NCBI GenBank assembly: GCA_026873275.1
Contig: JANTUC010000014.1
Location: forward strand, 558,001 to 622,000
Direction of reading: 5' to 3'
Length of the DNA: 64,000 bases
From: Pseudopithomyces maydicus
Lineage: Eukaryota > Ascomycota > Dothideomycetes > Pleosporales > Didymosphaeriaceae
Part shown: positions 21,345 to 31,453 of the stretch, in pieces
How the letters are laid out: each line of letters starts with the position of its first letter
Position numbering within the stretch: the stretch's first letter is position 1
The notes under the pieces: generated by a model
Database searches by the model: none
Seen by the model: only the letters and a program-made list of their open reading frames with translations
Told to the model about the DNA's origin: nothing
Translations under genes and position numbers: made by a program

Positions 21345-23102
21345 ATGCGTTCCATTTTCCACGCTGCCAATGTTCGTCCTGCTTCTGTTGCATCTGCCCC
21401 AGTGGCCGATGTACATTCGTCCCAACTCGTTGCAGATTCTTTGTCCTCCGAAGCCCGCGGGTCTAGAGCCGGACTGTCTGCGAGCTCCGTGGAACATCAA
21501 CCGGACCATCCTGTAGATGATGATTTACGCATAAAGCTTGCCTGGTATGATGGTCTTTTCCCAAAGCTTGACGAGCATGCTAAAAAATACGAGGCCGAAA
21601 TGGAAAACATGAGAAACCTACTCGCCGAAAAAGAGCGCCAGATTGATGCCCAGCGGGCCACAATTGACCATTTCCAATCCGCAAATTCGAGCCTTGAGCG
21701 TCATGTCACCAAACTCAAGGAGCAGATGATTCATGGTGAGCAGCGTATAGACGAACTGGTGAATGTAGTCAACTCAATGCGAAGCCAGAATGCTACGAAA
21801 GGCGTCCAAGATGTCCCTCTGAGCGACATCGCGAGAAACGCAATTATGGAGCATTTGGAGAGCGAAAATATCCGTCTAACACAGGAAGGCCTCGATCTCG
21901 AAAAACTGGTGAGTATCCTTACCTTCGACCACGAGCAAGCACTTCGGAGGCTGGGAGTTGGTAATCACGCCGAGTTAGATTCGATTCGTCGAGACCTCCA
22001 AGAAGAGCGGGCTGCTTCTGAACACCTTACCCTTGTCCTTGCTCAAGTCACACGGGAAAAGGAGCACATCGAGAAGGAAATGGCAAGCAGGATCATTCTT
22101 GAAGAGCTTGACAAGAAAGCTAAGTTGAAAACCCAATCCAAACAGCTCCAAGATGCAATTGCATATACCAAAGTACTCGGCAGTAGTGCACGTCTCCGCC
22201 AAAACGGGGTCGAAGTCGAGTTTCACCACATGGCTACCTTGTGCGGTATTGCCCACACCCAAGAGAAGGACATTGAACGGCTGCACGCTGCAGTTGAACA
22301 ACTAAGAGCAGAAAACCAGCACTTAAAGAGAGAGACACCAAGTGCCCTTCCCACAGGCCTCTCCCAAAACCGAACCATCACGTTTGCAGATCAGCTGCCT
22401 CTACGTGCCGAGGCCTCAAATCCCGTCAGTGCCACTGTCGGTAGGCCTACTTCATCTTCCAGGCGTCGCCTCCAGAAGCGTTGGTCATTATCGCTCCAGG
22501 ACCTTCCTCCTCGTGCTCAGCACGATAATCTTTCATCTGCTCGTGATGTAAACTCTGACTCTATCGATTCCGCTATCGATACACCATCCATCACGCCGAC
22601 AACCCCTAGTACGCCTGTCACGCCCTCTAAGCGGCACTCCCTACACAACAAGCTACGTCGTCGATCCTTCTCATTTGGCAAGGCCAAGACGCCAGTCAAT
22701 GTAAGTGATGAGGTAGAGCAGTTGCGTGAGCAGCTTGTTGCTGCACAGGAAGTAGCTATGAAACATCAGCACGAAAAAGAAGCACTTAGAAACGAGATTA
22801 AGAAATTAGAAGTAGCTCAATCTTCAGTCAGTCAGACATCTCGTTCCGAGCTCAAGTTACCCTCTTATATGGATGAGGACGACGGGATTAGTGTTCGTGC
22901 TATTGGCGTTCCAGAACTTGTTGCATACGACCTTTCAGAGCGGCGACGAAGCAGTACTTGTGATCAGGAGGCTGTGACGCATAACCCCCTTGCAGCTGAC
23001 AAAAAGGAAGGAGAAGAACAGGTGACAGAAAGCAGAGACGTCTATTCGTACTTTTTCGAGGATATGCCTGTTCGGCCATCCGATAGAAGACCTCACAAGT
23101 AA
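21345..23102 (+). CDS. coiled-coil protein of unknown function
   Basis: The gene is a single exon of 585 aa. After a short disordered head (residues 1-60), long heptad-rich coiled coils run from about 65 to 330 with segments such as LRNEIKKLE-like and KLKEQMIHGEQRIDELVNVV. A Ser/Thr/Pro-rich basic linker follows (about 340-450, SITPTTPSTPVTPSKRHS), then a second short coiled coil (about 455-500) and an acidic end. There is no signal peptide, membrane segment or catalytic motif. The architecture fits a cytoskeletal, septal or spindle-associated scaffold, but I cannot name a family. TPTTP/TPSKR sites in the linker look like proline-directed kinase targets (inference). Confidence 0.8.
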   Translation: MRSIFHAANVRPASVASAPVADVHSSQLVADSLSSEARGSRAGLSASSVEHQPDHPVDDDLRIKLAWYDGLFPKLDEHAKKYEAEMENMRNLLAEKERQIDAQRATIDHFQSANSSLERHVTKLKEQMIHGEQRIDELVNVVNSMRSQNATKGVQDVPLSDIARNAIMEHLESENIRLTQEGLDLEKLVSILTFDHEQALRRLGVGNHAELDSIRRDLQEERAASEHLTLVLAQVTREKEHIEKEMASRIILEELDKKAKLKTQSKQLQDAIAYTKVLGSSARLRQNGVEVEFHHMATLCGIAHTQEKDIERLHAAVEQLRAENQHLKRETPSALPTGLSQNRTITFADQLPLRAEASNPVSATVGRPTSSSRRRLQKRWSLSLQDLPPRAQHDNLSSARDVNSDSIDSAIDTPSITPTTPSTPVTPSKRHSLHNKLRRRSFSFGKAKTPVNVSDEVEQLREQLVAAQEVAMKHQHEKEALRNEIKKLEVAQSSVSQTSRSELKLPSYMDEDDGISVRAIGVPELVAYDLSERRRSSTCDQEAVTHNPLAADKKEGEEQVTESRDVYSYFFEDMPVRPSDRRPHK

Positions 23103-23472
23103 CAGTCTGATTAATACAAACCTTCTTCAATACTTGGCTCATCGTGCCCAGCTAGATTCACAGTATGGCATCAAGGAGACGCGACGCGGGGGTTAAGGCT
23201 CATCTTCAATATACACTATTGTCTAGTATCGACGTAGAAGTCGTGCGCGCTTGCGGAAACCTACGATCAAAGGTGATATCCGCATAGCGACACGCCCCAA
23301 GACCTAACCCGAATTCGTTCATACACAGAACATGTAGAGTCCATATAATACATGATATACACAAAGTCCACAACACGCCCGACTCCGGTCGTTCCTCCCT
23401 AGAAGGCTCCGTGGCTCTCCACCATCGCAAGCATGCTCATATTTACTATATTACAAATGGATCGTGGACGGC
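23103..23472. other. intergenic between convergent genes
   Basis: This 370-bp stretch holds the 3' flanks of the coiled-coil and AAA ATPase genes. Nothing else was recognised. Confidence 0.4.
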
Positions 23473-26400
23473 CTAAGGTCTAACCCTTGCAGCATCTTCA
23501 TTGGGCCCCTTGTCCAGACCAATCCCGAATACACGCTTCGTCTTTTTGCCCTTCTTGTCGCCAAACTTCTCGTCAAACTTCTTGATTGCATTCAGTGAGC
23601 CCATGTCCTCGTTGATGCTGGCGCTGATTTCGGTGAGCGCTGCGTCAAAGTGACGCTTGTGCAGGGTGCGCTTCTCGGGGAAAGTGTAGGGCAGTCCACG
23701 GACGAGGTGCGGCGGCTTTGCGTCGGTAGCTACGGGGCTGGTGGAGTCGGATGAAGCAGCTTCCTCATTCTGGGGTGTTGGCGGTGCAGTAGCCTGCTTC
23801 ACTGCTGCTATAGCAGCCTGTTCATTCTCTTCTTTGACGCATGCGAGTGCGGCAGAGACAACAAGATTCTTCAGGTCAGACCCAGAGTAAAAGGGCGTGT
23901 TTTTGGCGATATCGTCGAGATTCAGTGATTCATCGAGTTGTTCGCCTCGCAAGTGAATTTTGAGGATCGCCGCGCGATCTTTCTCCGTGGGTAGGTCGAC
24001 CAGCAATCGCCTAGGCAGCCGGCGTATGACCGCATCGTCAAGGTCGAATGGGCGGTTCGTTGCAACCATGACAAAGACAGAAAGGTCGTTGAGGCCGTCC
24101 CATTCTTTGAGGAACTGATTCAGGATGTCTCGGTGAGACGCTCGCTCACGGCCGACATCTCGCGAGCTAAAAATGGCATCGGCTTCGTCGAGGAACACGA
24201 TGCAGGGCGACATTTTGCGGGCGAGGGAAAAGATTGCAGATACATTCTTTTCTCCCTCTCCGACATACTTGTCCATTATTTGGCTGCCGGAAACCTCAAG
24301 CACAGTGGACCCACTTTCTTTTGCAACAGCTTTGGCAAGCAATGTCTTTCCCGTTCCAGGAGGTCCATATAACAACGCGCCGGATATTTTCTCGGTGGCG
24401 AGCACGCCATAGTTGAAAGCGTCGGGGCGAAGAAGAGATAAAGAGGTCAATGTGCGAATAGAATCTATCGTATCAGCAGGCACGTGTATCTGGTCGAATG
24501 TAGTTTTGATCTGCCCAGGGTTCGCGATGCCAGGCATGAGTCTCTTCTCGTGTTTTGTGGCAGTCGCGGATACCTTTTCCAGTTTCCGCTCCAGTTCACG
24601 GTCGAGATCCTTTGTGGGGTCTGCATCTCTCTTCGTCGAAGTACGCAGAGAGTCTTCGTAGCGACGTCGGACAGAAGCGGGCAAGTCGGTACCGCGGAGG
24701 AGTTCACGTTTTATGTGCTCGAATTTGACTTGGTCACTCGCTTGTAGCAAACCTATTGCAAGCGCAACATGCACACTATTTAGGTGCTTGTCAGAAGAAT
24801 CCATGATGTGAAGTCCCAGCGCAGTCAAAGCTACGCGGTGTGCTTCATCATATGTAAGCATCCTGCTAAGGGAGAGGTTTGAGATGGTTCCTAATGCTGC
24901 TGCAGCTCTGCTGCCATCCTCTGATTCTCGTGCCGACAAGTTTTGCGCGGCCGCCGGATTCAGCCGTCGTAACATGTCGAATATGTGGCGAATGTTCACT
25001 CTTCGGTATTTGGACGCTTCTCTCGAAGATGATGGAGGAGTCATCGCCAAAGTCCCGGCGAGATCAGATGCGGTGCCCACTTTCTCTACCGGGACTACAA
25101 TAGTTCTATAGTATCCTGCTTCACCCTCCGACTGAAGACTTTGGACACCGGCCTTGGACAGCTCAGGGGTGAGATCAGCAGACGAGGTACTTCCAACAAT
25201 CATAATGCGCTCTCCTGCTGTTCGCCGCTTACGTATGATGTGCTCAAGTTTCTGTATAATCCTACCACCATAATGTGTGGCATTCAGCTCTTTGAAATCA
25301 GGTATATGTATGATTTTAGCCTCGCCTTCAAATTTGGGGTGGGTGTTTGCGGCGATGGAGTCGACCTTGGCTGATAGAGCGAATTGTGAAAGTGATTTGC
25401 TAGGGAGGGCATGATCGATGTCGAGCTTGTCGAGCTTACCAACCGGAGGTGACCCTGGCACCAGTGAACTGAAAAATCCCGGCTCTCGAGCGCCCGTGTC
25501 CGGCTTTTCTTTTTGGTCGAGTGAAGGGGTGAAACTGGAAGCATTCCGCGATGGCCAACTTCGTTTAGTGTCTGATGCATCTATGAGGTGCTCGAGGATA
25601 TTTGCTATCTTCAAGTCTTCCAGTTGAGTTTCAGCTTGGGTTTGTGGGCGATATTGTGGATCAGACTCGGTGGAAGCATCTTGGGTAGGCGGTTGCAGAG
25701 CCTTGAAGGCGTTTGTGAACGTCTTGGATATAACAATGGAGAAGGGCAGCTTAACAGAAGGTGAAACTGGCTTCCCATAGTCGGAGGAGGCCGGATTCGG
25801 AAAGGAGGGATATTCCTGCTCATCACCAAGATCATCCTTGCCCATTTCGTCGAGGAAATTCTCGCTCTCCAAGTCTGAATTGAGGCGGTATGTCTCGTAT
25901 GCTAGCGAGCGAATGGAATGCGGCGATGGCTCAGGCAAATCGCCGAGATAGTCACCTGCTATTTCGGCAAGATCCTGGGCATGCAAGGTGATCAGGTCGG
26001 CGCCCTGCTCGTGTGCAATGGCAGCCAGGAAATGAGCCAGTTCTTTGTCCCGTCCAGTGGATGGGCAATGCAGAACCAGATTAGTCTTAATGGCTGGAAA
26101 ACAATCGGGAGAAGAGGGTTGCAAAGTAGATAGGGAGGCGGCGATGTGGGCGCGGATCTCGGCCAGGACAAAGGGAGGGATATATCCCCTTGGGCGGTTG
26201 TTGCGGGATTCGGGGCGGTCGGAGGTTTGGGCGGAGGTTTGGGCGGAGGTTTGGGCGGAGGTTTGGGCGGAGGTTTGGGTGGTATCGAGGGTGCTGGCAC
26301 TCTGAGATTCGCCATCCGAGCTGCCCACGCCCAGGGTCTGGGTCAGCTGGTGGGCAAAGGCCTTCTTGTCGTGGGTACTCAAGCCGCCACCCCAGGCCTG

Positions 26401-26913
26401 GAAGACAAAATCGGACAGCAACTGGGCGGCGTGGGCAGGCAGGTGGACAGGTACGGGGATGGAGCAGGTGGCCGAGTCCTCTGTTTCGCGGCGTCGAAGC
26501 TCCAGCACGAGCTGGGGAGTGGGTTCGGCGGCGGGGGTGTCGTCGCTGAGGCGGATGGATTCGCGTACGAACCAGGCGGGCACGGCGACGGGGGGCAGGT
26601 CGCGTGCGCGGTTCTTGCGCTGCGAGCGGCGCAGGGCCGACGAGTACCTGCGGGTCATCTCCCTCGACCGCTGCAGCTTCTGGGCGAGTATGTCTGCATC
26701 CTCGACGACACCATCCTCGGCAGCGGCAGCGGCGTCGTCGTCGTGTTCTGTGGCAGGCGCTCCCTCCCTGCTGTCTGGGCCCTGTGGCGGGGTGCTGCCA
26801 TCTGCGAGGCTCGTCGAGGCGTGGAATGCGCGGGCGCGTGGAATCGATATATATCTAAGTGCTGGAGGCCTTCGATGTGACGCTCGCAGGCCGGATCGCA
26901 GTGCGCCGTACAT
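23473..26913 (-). CDS. mitochondrial AAA ATPase of the Msp1/spastin-like clade, with long N-terminal region
   Basis: This is an intronless gene of 1146 aa. The chosen start at 26913 (MYGALRSGLRASHRRPPALR) gives a basic, Arg/Ser-rich mitochondrial presequence; the frame extends 39 codons further upstream without such character. The single AAA domain is C-terminal. It has Walker A (GPPGTGKTLLAK, about residue 849-860), Walker B (CIVFLDEADAIF, about 900-911), the ATNRPFDLDDAVIRRLPRR sensor/Arg-finger stretch, and a C-terminal helix region. Sequence around HRDILNQFLKEWDGL is typical of the meiotic clade (Msp1, spastin, katanin). The about 800-residue N-terminal part is poorly conserved in look, with a TSAQ repeat (about 211-231) and disordered segments. 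Role inferred: quality control or remodelling of mitochondrial membrane or matrix proteins. Confidence 0.9.
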   Translation of the reverse strand: MYGALRSGLRASHRRPPALRYISIPRARAFHASTSLADGSTPPQGPDSREGAPATEHDDDAAAAAEDGVVEDADILAQKLQRSREMTRRYSSALRRSQRKNRARDLPPVAVPAWFVRESIRLSDDTPAAEPTPQLVLELRRRETEDSATCSIPVPVHLPAHAAQLLSDFVFQAWGGGLSTHDKKAFAHQLTQTLGVGSSDGESQSASTLDTTQTSAQTSAQTSAQTSAQTSDRPESRNNRPRGYIPPFVLAEIRAHIAASLSTLQPSSPDCFPAIKTNLVLHCPSTGRDKELAHFLAAIAHEQGADLITLHAQDLAEIAGDYLGDLPEPSPHSIRSLAYETYRLNSDLESENFLDEMGKDDLGDEQEYPSFPNPASSDYGKPVSPSVKLPFSIVISKTFTNAFKALQPPTQDASTESDPQYRPQTQAETQLEDLKIANILEHLIDASDTKRSWPSRNASSFTPSLDQKEKPDTGAREPGFFSSLVPGSPPVGKLDKLDIDHALPSKSLSQFALSAKVDSIAANTHPKFEGEAKIIHIPDFKELNATHYGGRIIQKLEHIIRKRRTAGERIMIVGSTSSADLTPELSKAGVQSLQSEGEAGYYRTIVVPVEKVGTASDLAGTLAMTPPSSSREASKYRRVNIRHIFDMLRRLNPAAAQNLSARESEDGSRAAAALGTISNLSLSRMLTYDEAHRVALTALGLHIMDSSDKHLNSVHVALAIGLLQASDQVKFEHIKRELLRGTDLPASVRRRYEDSLRTSTKRDADPTKDLDRELERKLEKVSATATKHEKRLMPGIANPGQIKTTFDQIHVPADTIDSIRTLTSLSLLRPDAFNYGVLATEKISGALLYGPPGTGKTLLAKAVAKESGSTVLEVSGSQIMDKYVGEGEKNVSAIFSLARKMSPCIVFLDEADAIFSSRDVGRERASHRDILNQFLKEWDGLNDLSVFVMVATNRPFDLDDAVIRRLPRRLLVDLPTEKDRAAILKIHLRGEQLDESLNLDDIAKNTPFYSGSDLKNLVVSAALACVKEENEQAAIAAVKQATAPPTPQNEEAASSDSTSPVATDAKPPHLVRGLPYTFPEKRTLHKRHFDAALTEISASINEDMGSLNAIKKFDEKFGDKKGKKTKRVFGIGLDKGPNEDAARVRP
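26219..26278 (-). repeat. 12-bp coding tandem repeat (TSAQ x5)
   Basis: The plus-strand unit GCGGAGGTTTGG occurs five times, with the first copy starting TC, and encodes TSAQ repeats in the disordered head of the AAA ATPase. Confidence 0.9.
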
Positions 26914-27346
26914 ACGGAAGGCGTATCTGCAGGCGTCGTATGGCGCGGTATGCCCTTTGTATGGCGAGCAATGTCGAGCAATGGCTGTCGTCGGCCTGCT
27001 GCGACTTTTCCGACACCAGACAGTGAACATTTATGGACTAAGTAGACGACACTACTGCACAGTAGATCCCTGCCGTGCCAAGACGCCCATGCGCCGGCCC
27101 CCAGGACCTCTGCCTGGCCCGGGGCCGCCACACCAAGCAACCGCGTTCTCCAGCTGGATTCACATCACATCACATCACAGGTGGAGACAGATTCATGGGT
27201 TTTGCCATTTGCAATTTTTTTCTGGGGGAGGGGGTCACCAATACTGACTAGGCCCCAAGTCTTCCCATCCTGCATACCCGTCCACCCAGGTGCCCTGTGC
27301 CACAACATCCATCTCTTTGACGGCAGCAACGTATTACCCACTCTCC
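26914..27346. other. intergenic, upstream of the AAA ATPase gene
   Basis: This 433-bp stretch contains the AAA ATPase promoter (minus strand) and a short ACATC/TCACA repeat near 27165-27180. A 20-21-bp duplication at 27335-27375 overlaps the end of the CCCH gene. Confidence 0.45.
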
Positions 27347-27375
27347 CTACACGTATACCCCACTCTCCCTACACG
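27335..27375. repeat. 20-21-bp duplication at the 3' end of the CCCH gene
   Basis: Two near-identical copies of a TACCC(C)ACTCTCCCTACACG unit abut at 27335 and 27356. The duplication straddles the stop codon of the CCCH protein. Confidence 0.8.
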
Positions 27376-28468
27376 TGTTCCGCCTAAAAGGACGGGGGGC
27401 AGCATCATCATCCAACCCACGCGGAATGCACTCAGCAGGAGGCTTCGCAGGTAGCGGGTGAAGCTGACGGGGAACCGGGGCCTTCTTCTTCTTCTTGCGT
27501 TCTTTGCGTAGGGGTGGCATAGGTTCGCCATTCATGAAACGAGATAGTCTGAACGGCGTAAGGACATACTTGCCGTTCTTGAGTTTACGTGGGCGGAAAA
27601 GCGAGAGATCGATTTGTCCCTCGGTGTTCTCGTCCTTGATGGATTGTTCGGCGTTCTGGTCGTCGTTGTCTCCGTGCTGCTCTTGGATGTCTGACATATA
27701 GCCGTCCGAGTCGCTAATCTCTCCGGACTCGAGGCCAGAGTCACTAGACGCTTCGCCAGATTCTGGGCTTGATTGTCCGAGGTCGTTCTCCAATCCTCTA
27801 CACTGCTTCTTTGTCCTAGGCATGGCCTTGCGCTTCGGCTTTGTCTGTGGGTTGCGTGTCTCTTGCGTGTCTCCGTAGCGACGCTTTCCTTTTCCTTGTG
27901 CCTGTTGTTCATATGCATTCATCCGCTCCCTCTTGAAATATGGTTCAGAGTCTTGGGAATCTTCATCGTCATCTCCGTACTGGATGCGTGATCGCATTTG
28001 AGGCTCAAATTCGGTAGCTTCTGGTATCTCGAACGTGTTGGTAGCGTTAATGGCGCGCGAAGACGGTGTGTTGGCACTAATGGCGTATGGAGACGGCGGC
28101 GACAACACCATAGCCTGATCCATTGCTTGAGAGACCTTGGTAGCTTCTGTGCCAAAAGAAACGTAGTTCTTCTTGTGGTCGTTTTCTTCTTCGTCGTATT
28201 CTGCCATTTTGGCCGCTTCTTGCTTCTCACGTTCGGCTCGCAAAGTCGAATGCTGCTTCTGGATGAATTCCACAAGATCGGTGCGGAATGGACAAAACTG
28301 CAACATGCACTTGCCGTGGGTAAATCCGGGAGGTACCGAAATCGGCCAGTTGTGGTTGAGTTCATGTTTGCGCTTACAAAGTTTTCCCCGCGTGCAATTA
28401 CCGTGGTACCAAAAGATACAGGTCTCCTGAGCCTGGTGACTAGGTGCCTTATGTGGCCCTGGTTGCAT
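27347..28468 (-). CDS. CCCH zinc-finger protein
   Basis: This is a single-exon gene of 373 aa. Near the start lies a C3H1 finger, C17-x7-C25-x5-C31-x3-H35 (CIFWYHGNCTRGKLCKRKH). A degenerate Cys/His patch follows (HGKCMLQFCPF), possibly half of a second finger. Such fingers usually bind RNA. A helical charged segment (residues about 62-100) comes next, then a long acidic and Ser-rich middle with basic clusters (KPKRKAMPRTKKQ), which look like nuclear localisation signals. The last few codons and the stop lie inside a 20-21-bp duplication, so the C-terminus may have changed recently. The start lies only 30 bp from the stop of the 216-aa gene on the same strand. The precise RNA role is unknown. 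Confidence 0.82.
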   Translation of the reverse strand: MQPGPHKAPSHQAQETCIFWYHGNCTRGKLCKRKHELNHNWPISVPPGFTHGKCMLQFCPFRTDLVEFIQKQHSTLRAEREKQEAAKMAEYDEEENDHKKNYVSFGTEATKVSQAMDQAMVLSPPSPYAISANTPSSRAINATNTFEIPEATEFEPQMRSRIQYGDDDEDSQDSEPYFKRERMNAYEQQAQGKGKRRYGDTQETRNPQTKPKRKAMPRTKKQCRGLENDLGQSSPESGEASSDSGLESGEISDSDGYMSDIQEQHGDNDDQNAEQSIKDENTEGQIDLSLFRPRKLKNGKYVLTPFRLSRFMNGEPMPPLRKERKKKKKAPVPRQLHPLPAKPPAECIPRGLDDDAAPRPFRRNTCRESGVYV

Positions 28469-28498
28469 GGTTAGCCGCTGCAGAGTATGGACGCTATG

Positions 28499-29149
28499 CT
28501 ATAGAAGAGAGGTATTCATACCTAGGGTTGATATTTGATGTGTCTTCAGAAGACCTAATATACGGCCCGCGTTTGGGCAAGTTGTATTCAGTATATTGAT
28601 CAGCTGATTTGCAGGATCGTCGAAAGATTTCTCAAAGCCAGAAGCTGAGAGATGGCTCCATAACTCCGGACAGCCGCACACGAAGCCGTGCAGGTTGAAG
28701 AGGAGTCTAGCGTTAGGATCCATTTCCCTCGGATTGGAGGTCTCGCTATCTGTCTGAGGGAGTTGTAGCTGAACTTGAGGATCCGTGCCCTTCAGGCTAT
28801 GAGTCCCGTTCTCTGTCTGCGGAGGTGGTGGTTGAGCATCTTCATCTTCATCCTTTATGCTCTGGGTCTTACTCTTTGTACGAATTGGTAGTTGCAATTG
28901 TCCGTCAAGACAAAAGCCTTTCGGACAGTGAGTCTCACTCTCTGCTTGAAGAGGTTTCGGTTGGACGTCGGGATCTGTGCTCTCCACGCTATAAGTCTGC
29001 CTCTTTGTGCGAATAGGAAGGACGTTATTGGAAAACATACTTTCAGCGGAAGCGCTTTGCGGGTGGACTTGTTGTACGGGGATGCGGTGTGCTTTTGACG
29101 AAAAAAGAGATCTGGGGAGGGTGAGAGGTGTCAACAACAAACGCAGCAA
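28499..29149 (-). CDS. uncharacterised repeat-containing protein
   Basis: This is a single-exon frame of 216 aa. The head is hydrophobic and basic (MLRLLLTPLTLPRSLFSSKA) and could be a mitochondrial presequence. Residues about 43-150 contain diverged copies of a 20-22-residue unit with the recurring pieces LPIRTK, Q.E..T, KG and D.Q.QLP. The C-terminal about 65 residues (from LLFNLHGFVCGC) look folded. I do not recognise a family. The stop is 30 bp before the start of the CCCH gene. I tested splicing the two into one gene, and the phases do not fit with the obvious GTATGA donor. Separate genes are therefore more likely. Confidence 0.55.
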   Translation of the reverse strand: MLRLLLTPLTLPRSLFSSKAHRIPVQQVHPQSASAESMFSNNVLPIRTKRQTYSVESTDPDVQPKPLQAESETHCPKGFCLDGQLQLPIRTKSKTQSIKDEDEDAQPPPPQTENGTHSLKGTDPQVQLQLPQTDSETSNPREMDPNARLLFNLHGFVCGCPELWSHLSASGFEKSFDDPANQLINILNTTCPNAGRILGLLKTHQISTLGMNTSLL

Positions 29150-29354
29150 GAGACGATTAGATATTTATCTGTTGCTGGGAGTAATTTCTGCACTAGTGGC
29201 TTGGGCGCAGTAAGTGAGAGAAAGGCGCACTGTTCGTCAGCAGACAACTTTGGACAGTTGCTACATTCACTTGGGGACATATAAATGACTAATGATAAAC
29301 AAACAATGTATAGAACATCAAATTTGGTCGATATTGGGCTGGGGTGGATAGCAC

Positions 29355-31027
29355 CTACCAAACCCTTGCTACCAGGTTCGACACCACTTGGATACCAACA
29401 TAGGTACCGATTCCTACCACACCACAGAATATACCCAGAGCCTTCAGATTCCTCATTTCTACAGCGCCGCCTCTAAGCTTTATCTCTTTCGGATCGCCCA
29501 TCTCGGTCACGGTATCGTACTCGGGGATGTATTTGAAGTCGAATGTTGTCTCCACACCTGCTAGGCCATATTTTGCGTTCACGATGAAGTTATAGAATAT
29601 GCGCTTCAACCGTTCGACATGACTTTGGTCTAAACCGGGTAGGCTGCGATAGAAATAGCACACGCCCATGAAGAATAGACACTGGCCTGCCATGAGCGAG
29701 GAGTAATACCACGAGACACGAGGAAGCCCCAACGCATCTGCGAGCTCATTTCCATTCAACCATCTCGCACTAGCGATGAGCATATCAGGCGAGACATATG
29801 TCGGTGGTTGGCCCTCGAGGCAGTGGATAATGTTGTTGGAAAGGATTTTGGACATATCCGATGGATGGACTTCGGTATACAATAGCGACTCCATGAGGAC
29901 CTTTGCTTTCTCGCTTGTCTCGAAATACTCGTGAGGTGTACCCAAAATGTATCCAATATATCTCCACAGCGCAACATAGTCTTTCTTCTCCTGCTCGCGA
30001 AGAAATATTCCTTGGCGAGGCAAACTAAGCCATATTAGGGTCGCGCAAAAGGTGCCAATCGTTCCCATCTGATCGAGATCATTGACGGGTACTCCCCATT
30101 CTTCTAGGTTGAAATAGCTCGGTCGTTGATTTGCGAGCTTGACGATACGTTGCCTGACAGCAGCATGAAGGAGCCGGACGCGGATAGAAGAAGCCCAACC
30201 TTCGCCTCCGGGTTGGATAGACTCCAGGGACCTGGTGCACTGCAAGATGTGTCTGCTCATTAGAATACGAATAGTAGTTTTCTCTTCAAATTTACGTACT
30301 GTGTTGTTTCAAAAAGTCTTCGCCTAGCCACCTTAGTCGAGAACCCTCCTGTCCGTGCGAGTGTCTCTACGACTCTGGCTGCGCCCATACCACCTAAAAG
30401 CGACTGGTACGTGAGTCCAGTCAGAGCTGGCCCTCCATAGCGATAAAAGACATCTTGACCTCTCTTTATCTGCTCCCAGTCGACCCAAGGCGGAACGAAG
30501 TTCACTTCCTCCCAAAGCTCATGGAGTTTCGCATCAGACGCATAGTGTTCTTTGAGAAGAATGTAAAGATCACGTTGGGGAAGGGGAAGCTCCTCTTTCC
30601 TTTCCGATTCAGTGCCTGAGACTGCTGGTCGCGGCGGGTCTTCTCGCCGTGGAAGAGCACCTGAGGGCGGTGGCGAAATTTCATTGAGGCGAATGAGGCA
30701 TTCTTCACCGAGAACGTCGTAAGAGTTCTTGAGAGCTTTCGATTGCTCTTCGGTTAGATGACCTTCAGTCCATTCAAATTCGTATCCCCAGCAACTATAA
30801 CGGTCAGTATGGTGCTTTGCGCGAGCTGTTCTCATCAAAGATAGTCTACAGCGCCCAGTGCATCGCAGAGTGAAGCGTCACAATAGCAGATAAATCCGAT
30901 GGCCATTTTTCAATTACAGCAAAGTAAAACACTGGAAATAACGATTTTTTCTTTGATCGAAAGAAGGAAAGGGAACTTACTATTTGGTGTTTTCGGTCCG
31001 ACGCCGGAAAGGGTTGTAGAATGCCAT
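29355..31027 (-). CDS. mpaB-like (DUF2236) ER-bound oxygenase family protein
   Basis: This protein belongs to the fungal mpaB/rubber-oxygenase-like (DUF2236) family; MpaB itself is an ER-bound enzyme that cleaves a farnesyl chain. Exons are 31027-30981, 30794-30300 and 30252-29355; the introns are 186 and 47 bp. The coding total is 1440 nt, giving 479 aa. The tiny first exon encodes MAFYNPFRRRTENTKY. Splicing joins it to CWGYEFEW and later restores ETTQHILQCTRSL. Family landmarks are GGPALTGLTYQSLLGGMG, GTFCATLIWLSL and a WRYIGYILG segment. A C-terminal hydrophobic helix (LGIFCGVVGIGTYVGIQVV) probably anchors it in a membrane. The first intron is longer than the others and is the least certain part. 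The substrate is unknown, and no secondary-metabolite core gene lies nearby. Confidence 0.88.
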
Positions 31028-31453
31028 TAGGTGGCTGGATAGTAGAAGACAAACAGTCCGAATAGCGAATTAGATGAATCGCGAAATGGGAGTGGAATGT
31101 ACAGGAACAGATAAACAGTCCATGAATGTTTCGGGAAATCTCGTCTAAACTATACATCTAACCGTCACCAGTCAGATGCTACCGAGGAGGAGGGGCTCGG
31201 CAAGGAACACACCGGTCCGATCCACACCCAGTTTGACTCGCATATTCAAGGATATACTAGGAATTCTATAAAATGAAATGAGCATTTGAGAATCACAAGA
31301 ACCGTGATGCACGTTGAACGAGTCGTAGTGCATGACGTCAGCCGTATCGTCACATAATCACGTGATTGGATAGACACGCATGAGTAATATGTTAGTCATG
31401 CGCCTCGGAATGCTTTGCGAAAAGTTCGGAACCTCCTATCTTCACAGCCGCCG
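31028..31453. promoter_or_regulatory. divergent promoter region of the mpaB-like gene and RRG9
   Basis: 426 bp separate the two start codons on opposite strands. A TGACGTCA-like element (ATGACGTCAGCC) is visible around 31332-31343 and resembles a CRE/ATF site; its use is inferred. Confidence 0.4.

Noticed and set aside
26146..27247. Plus-strand frames of 244 and 293 codons over the AAA ATPase head
   Set aside because: They are the antisense of a GC-rich coding region and of the 12-bp repeat; Gly-rich low-complexity products.
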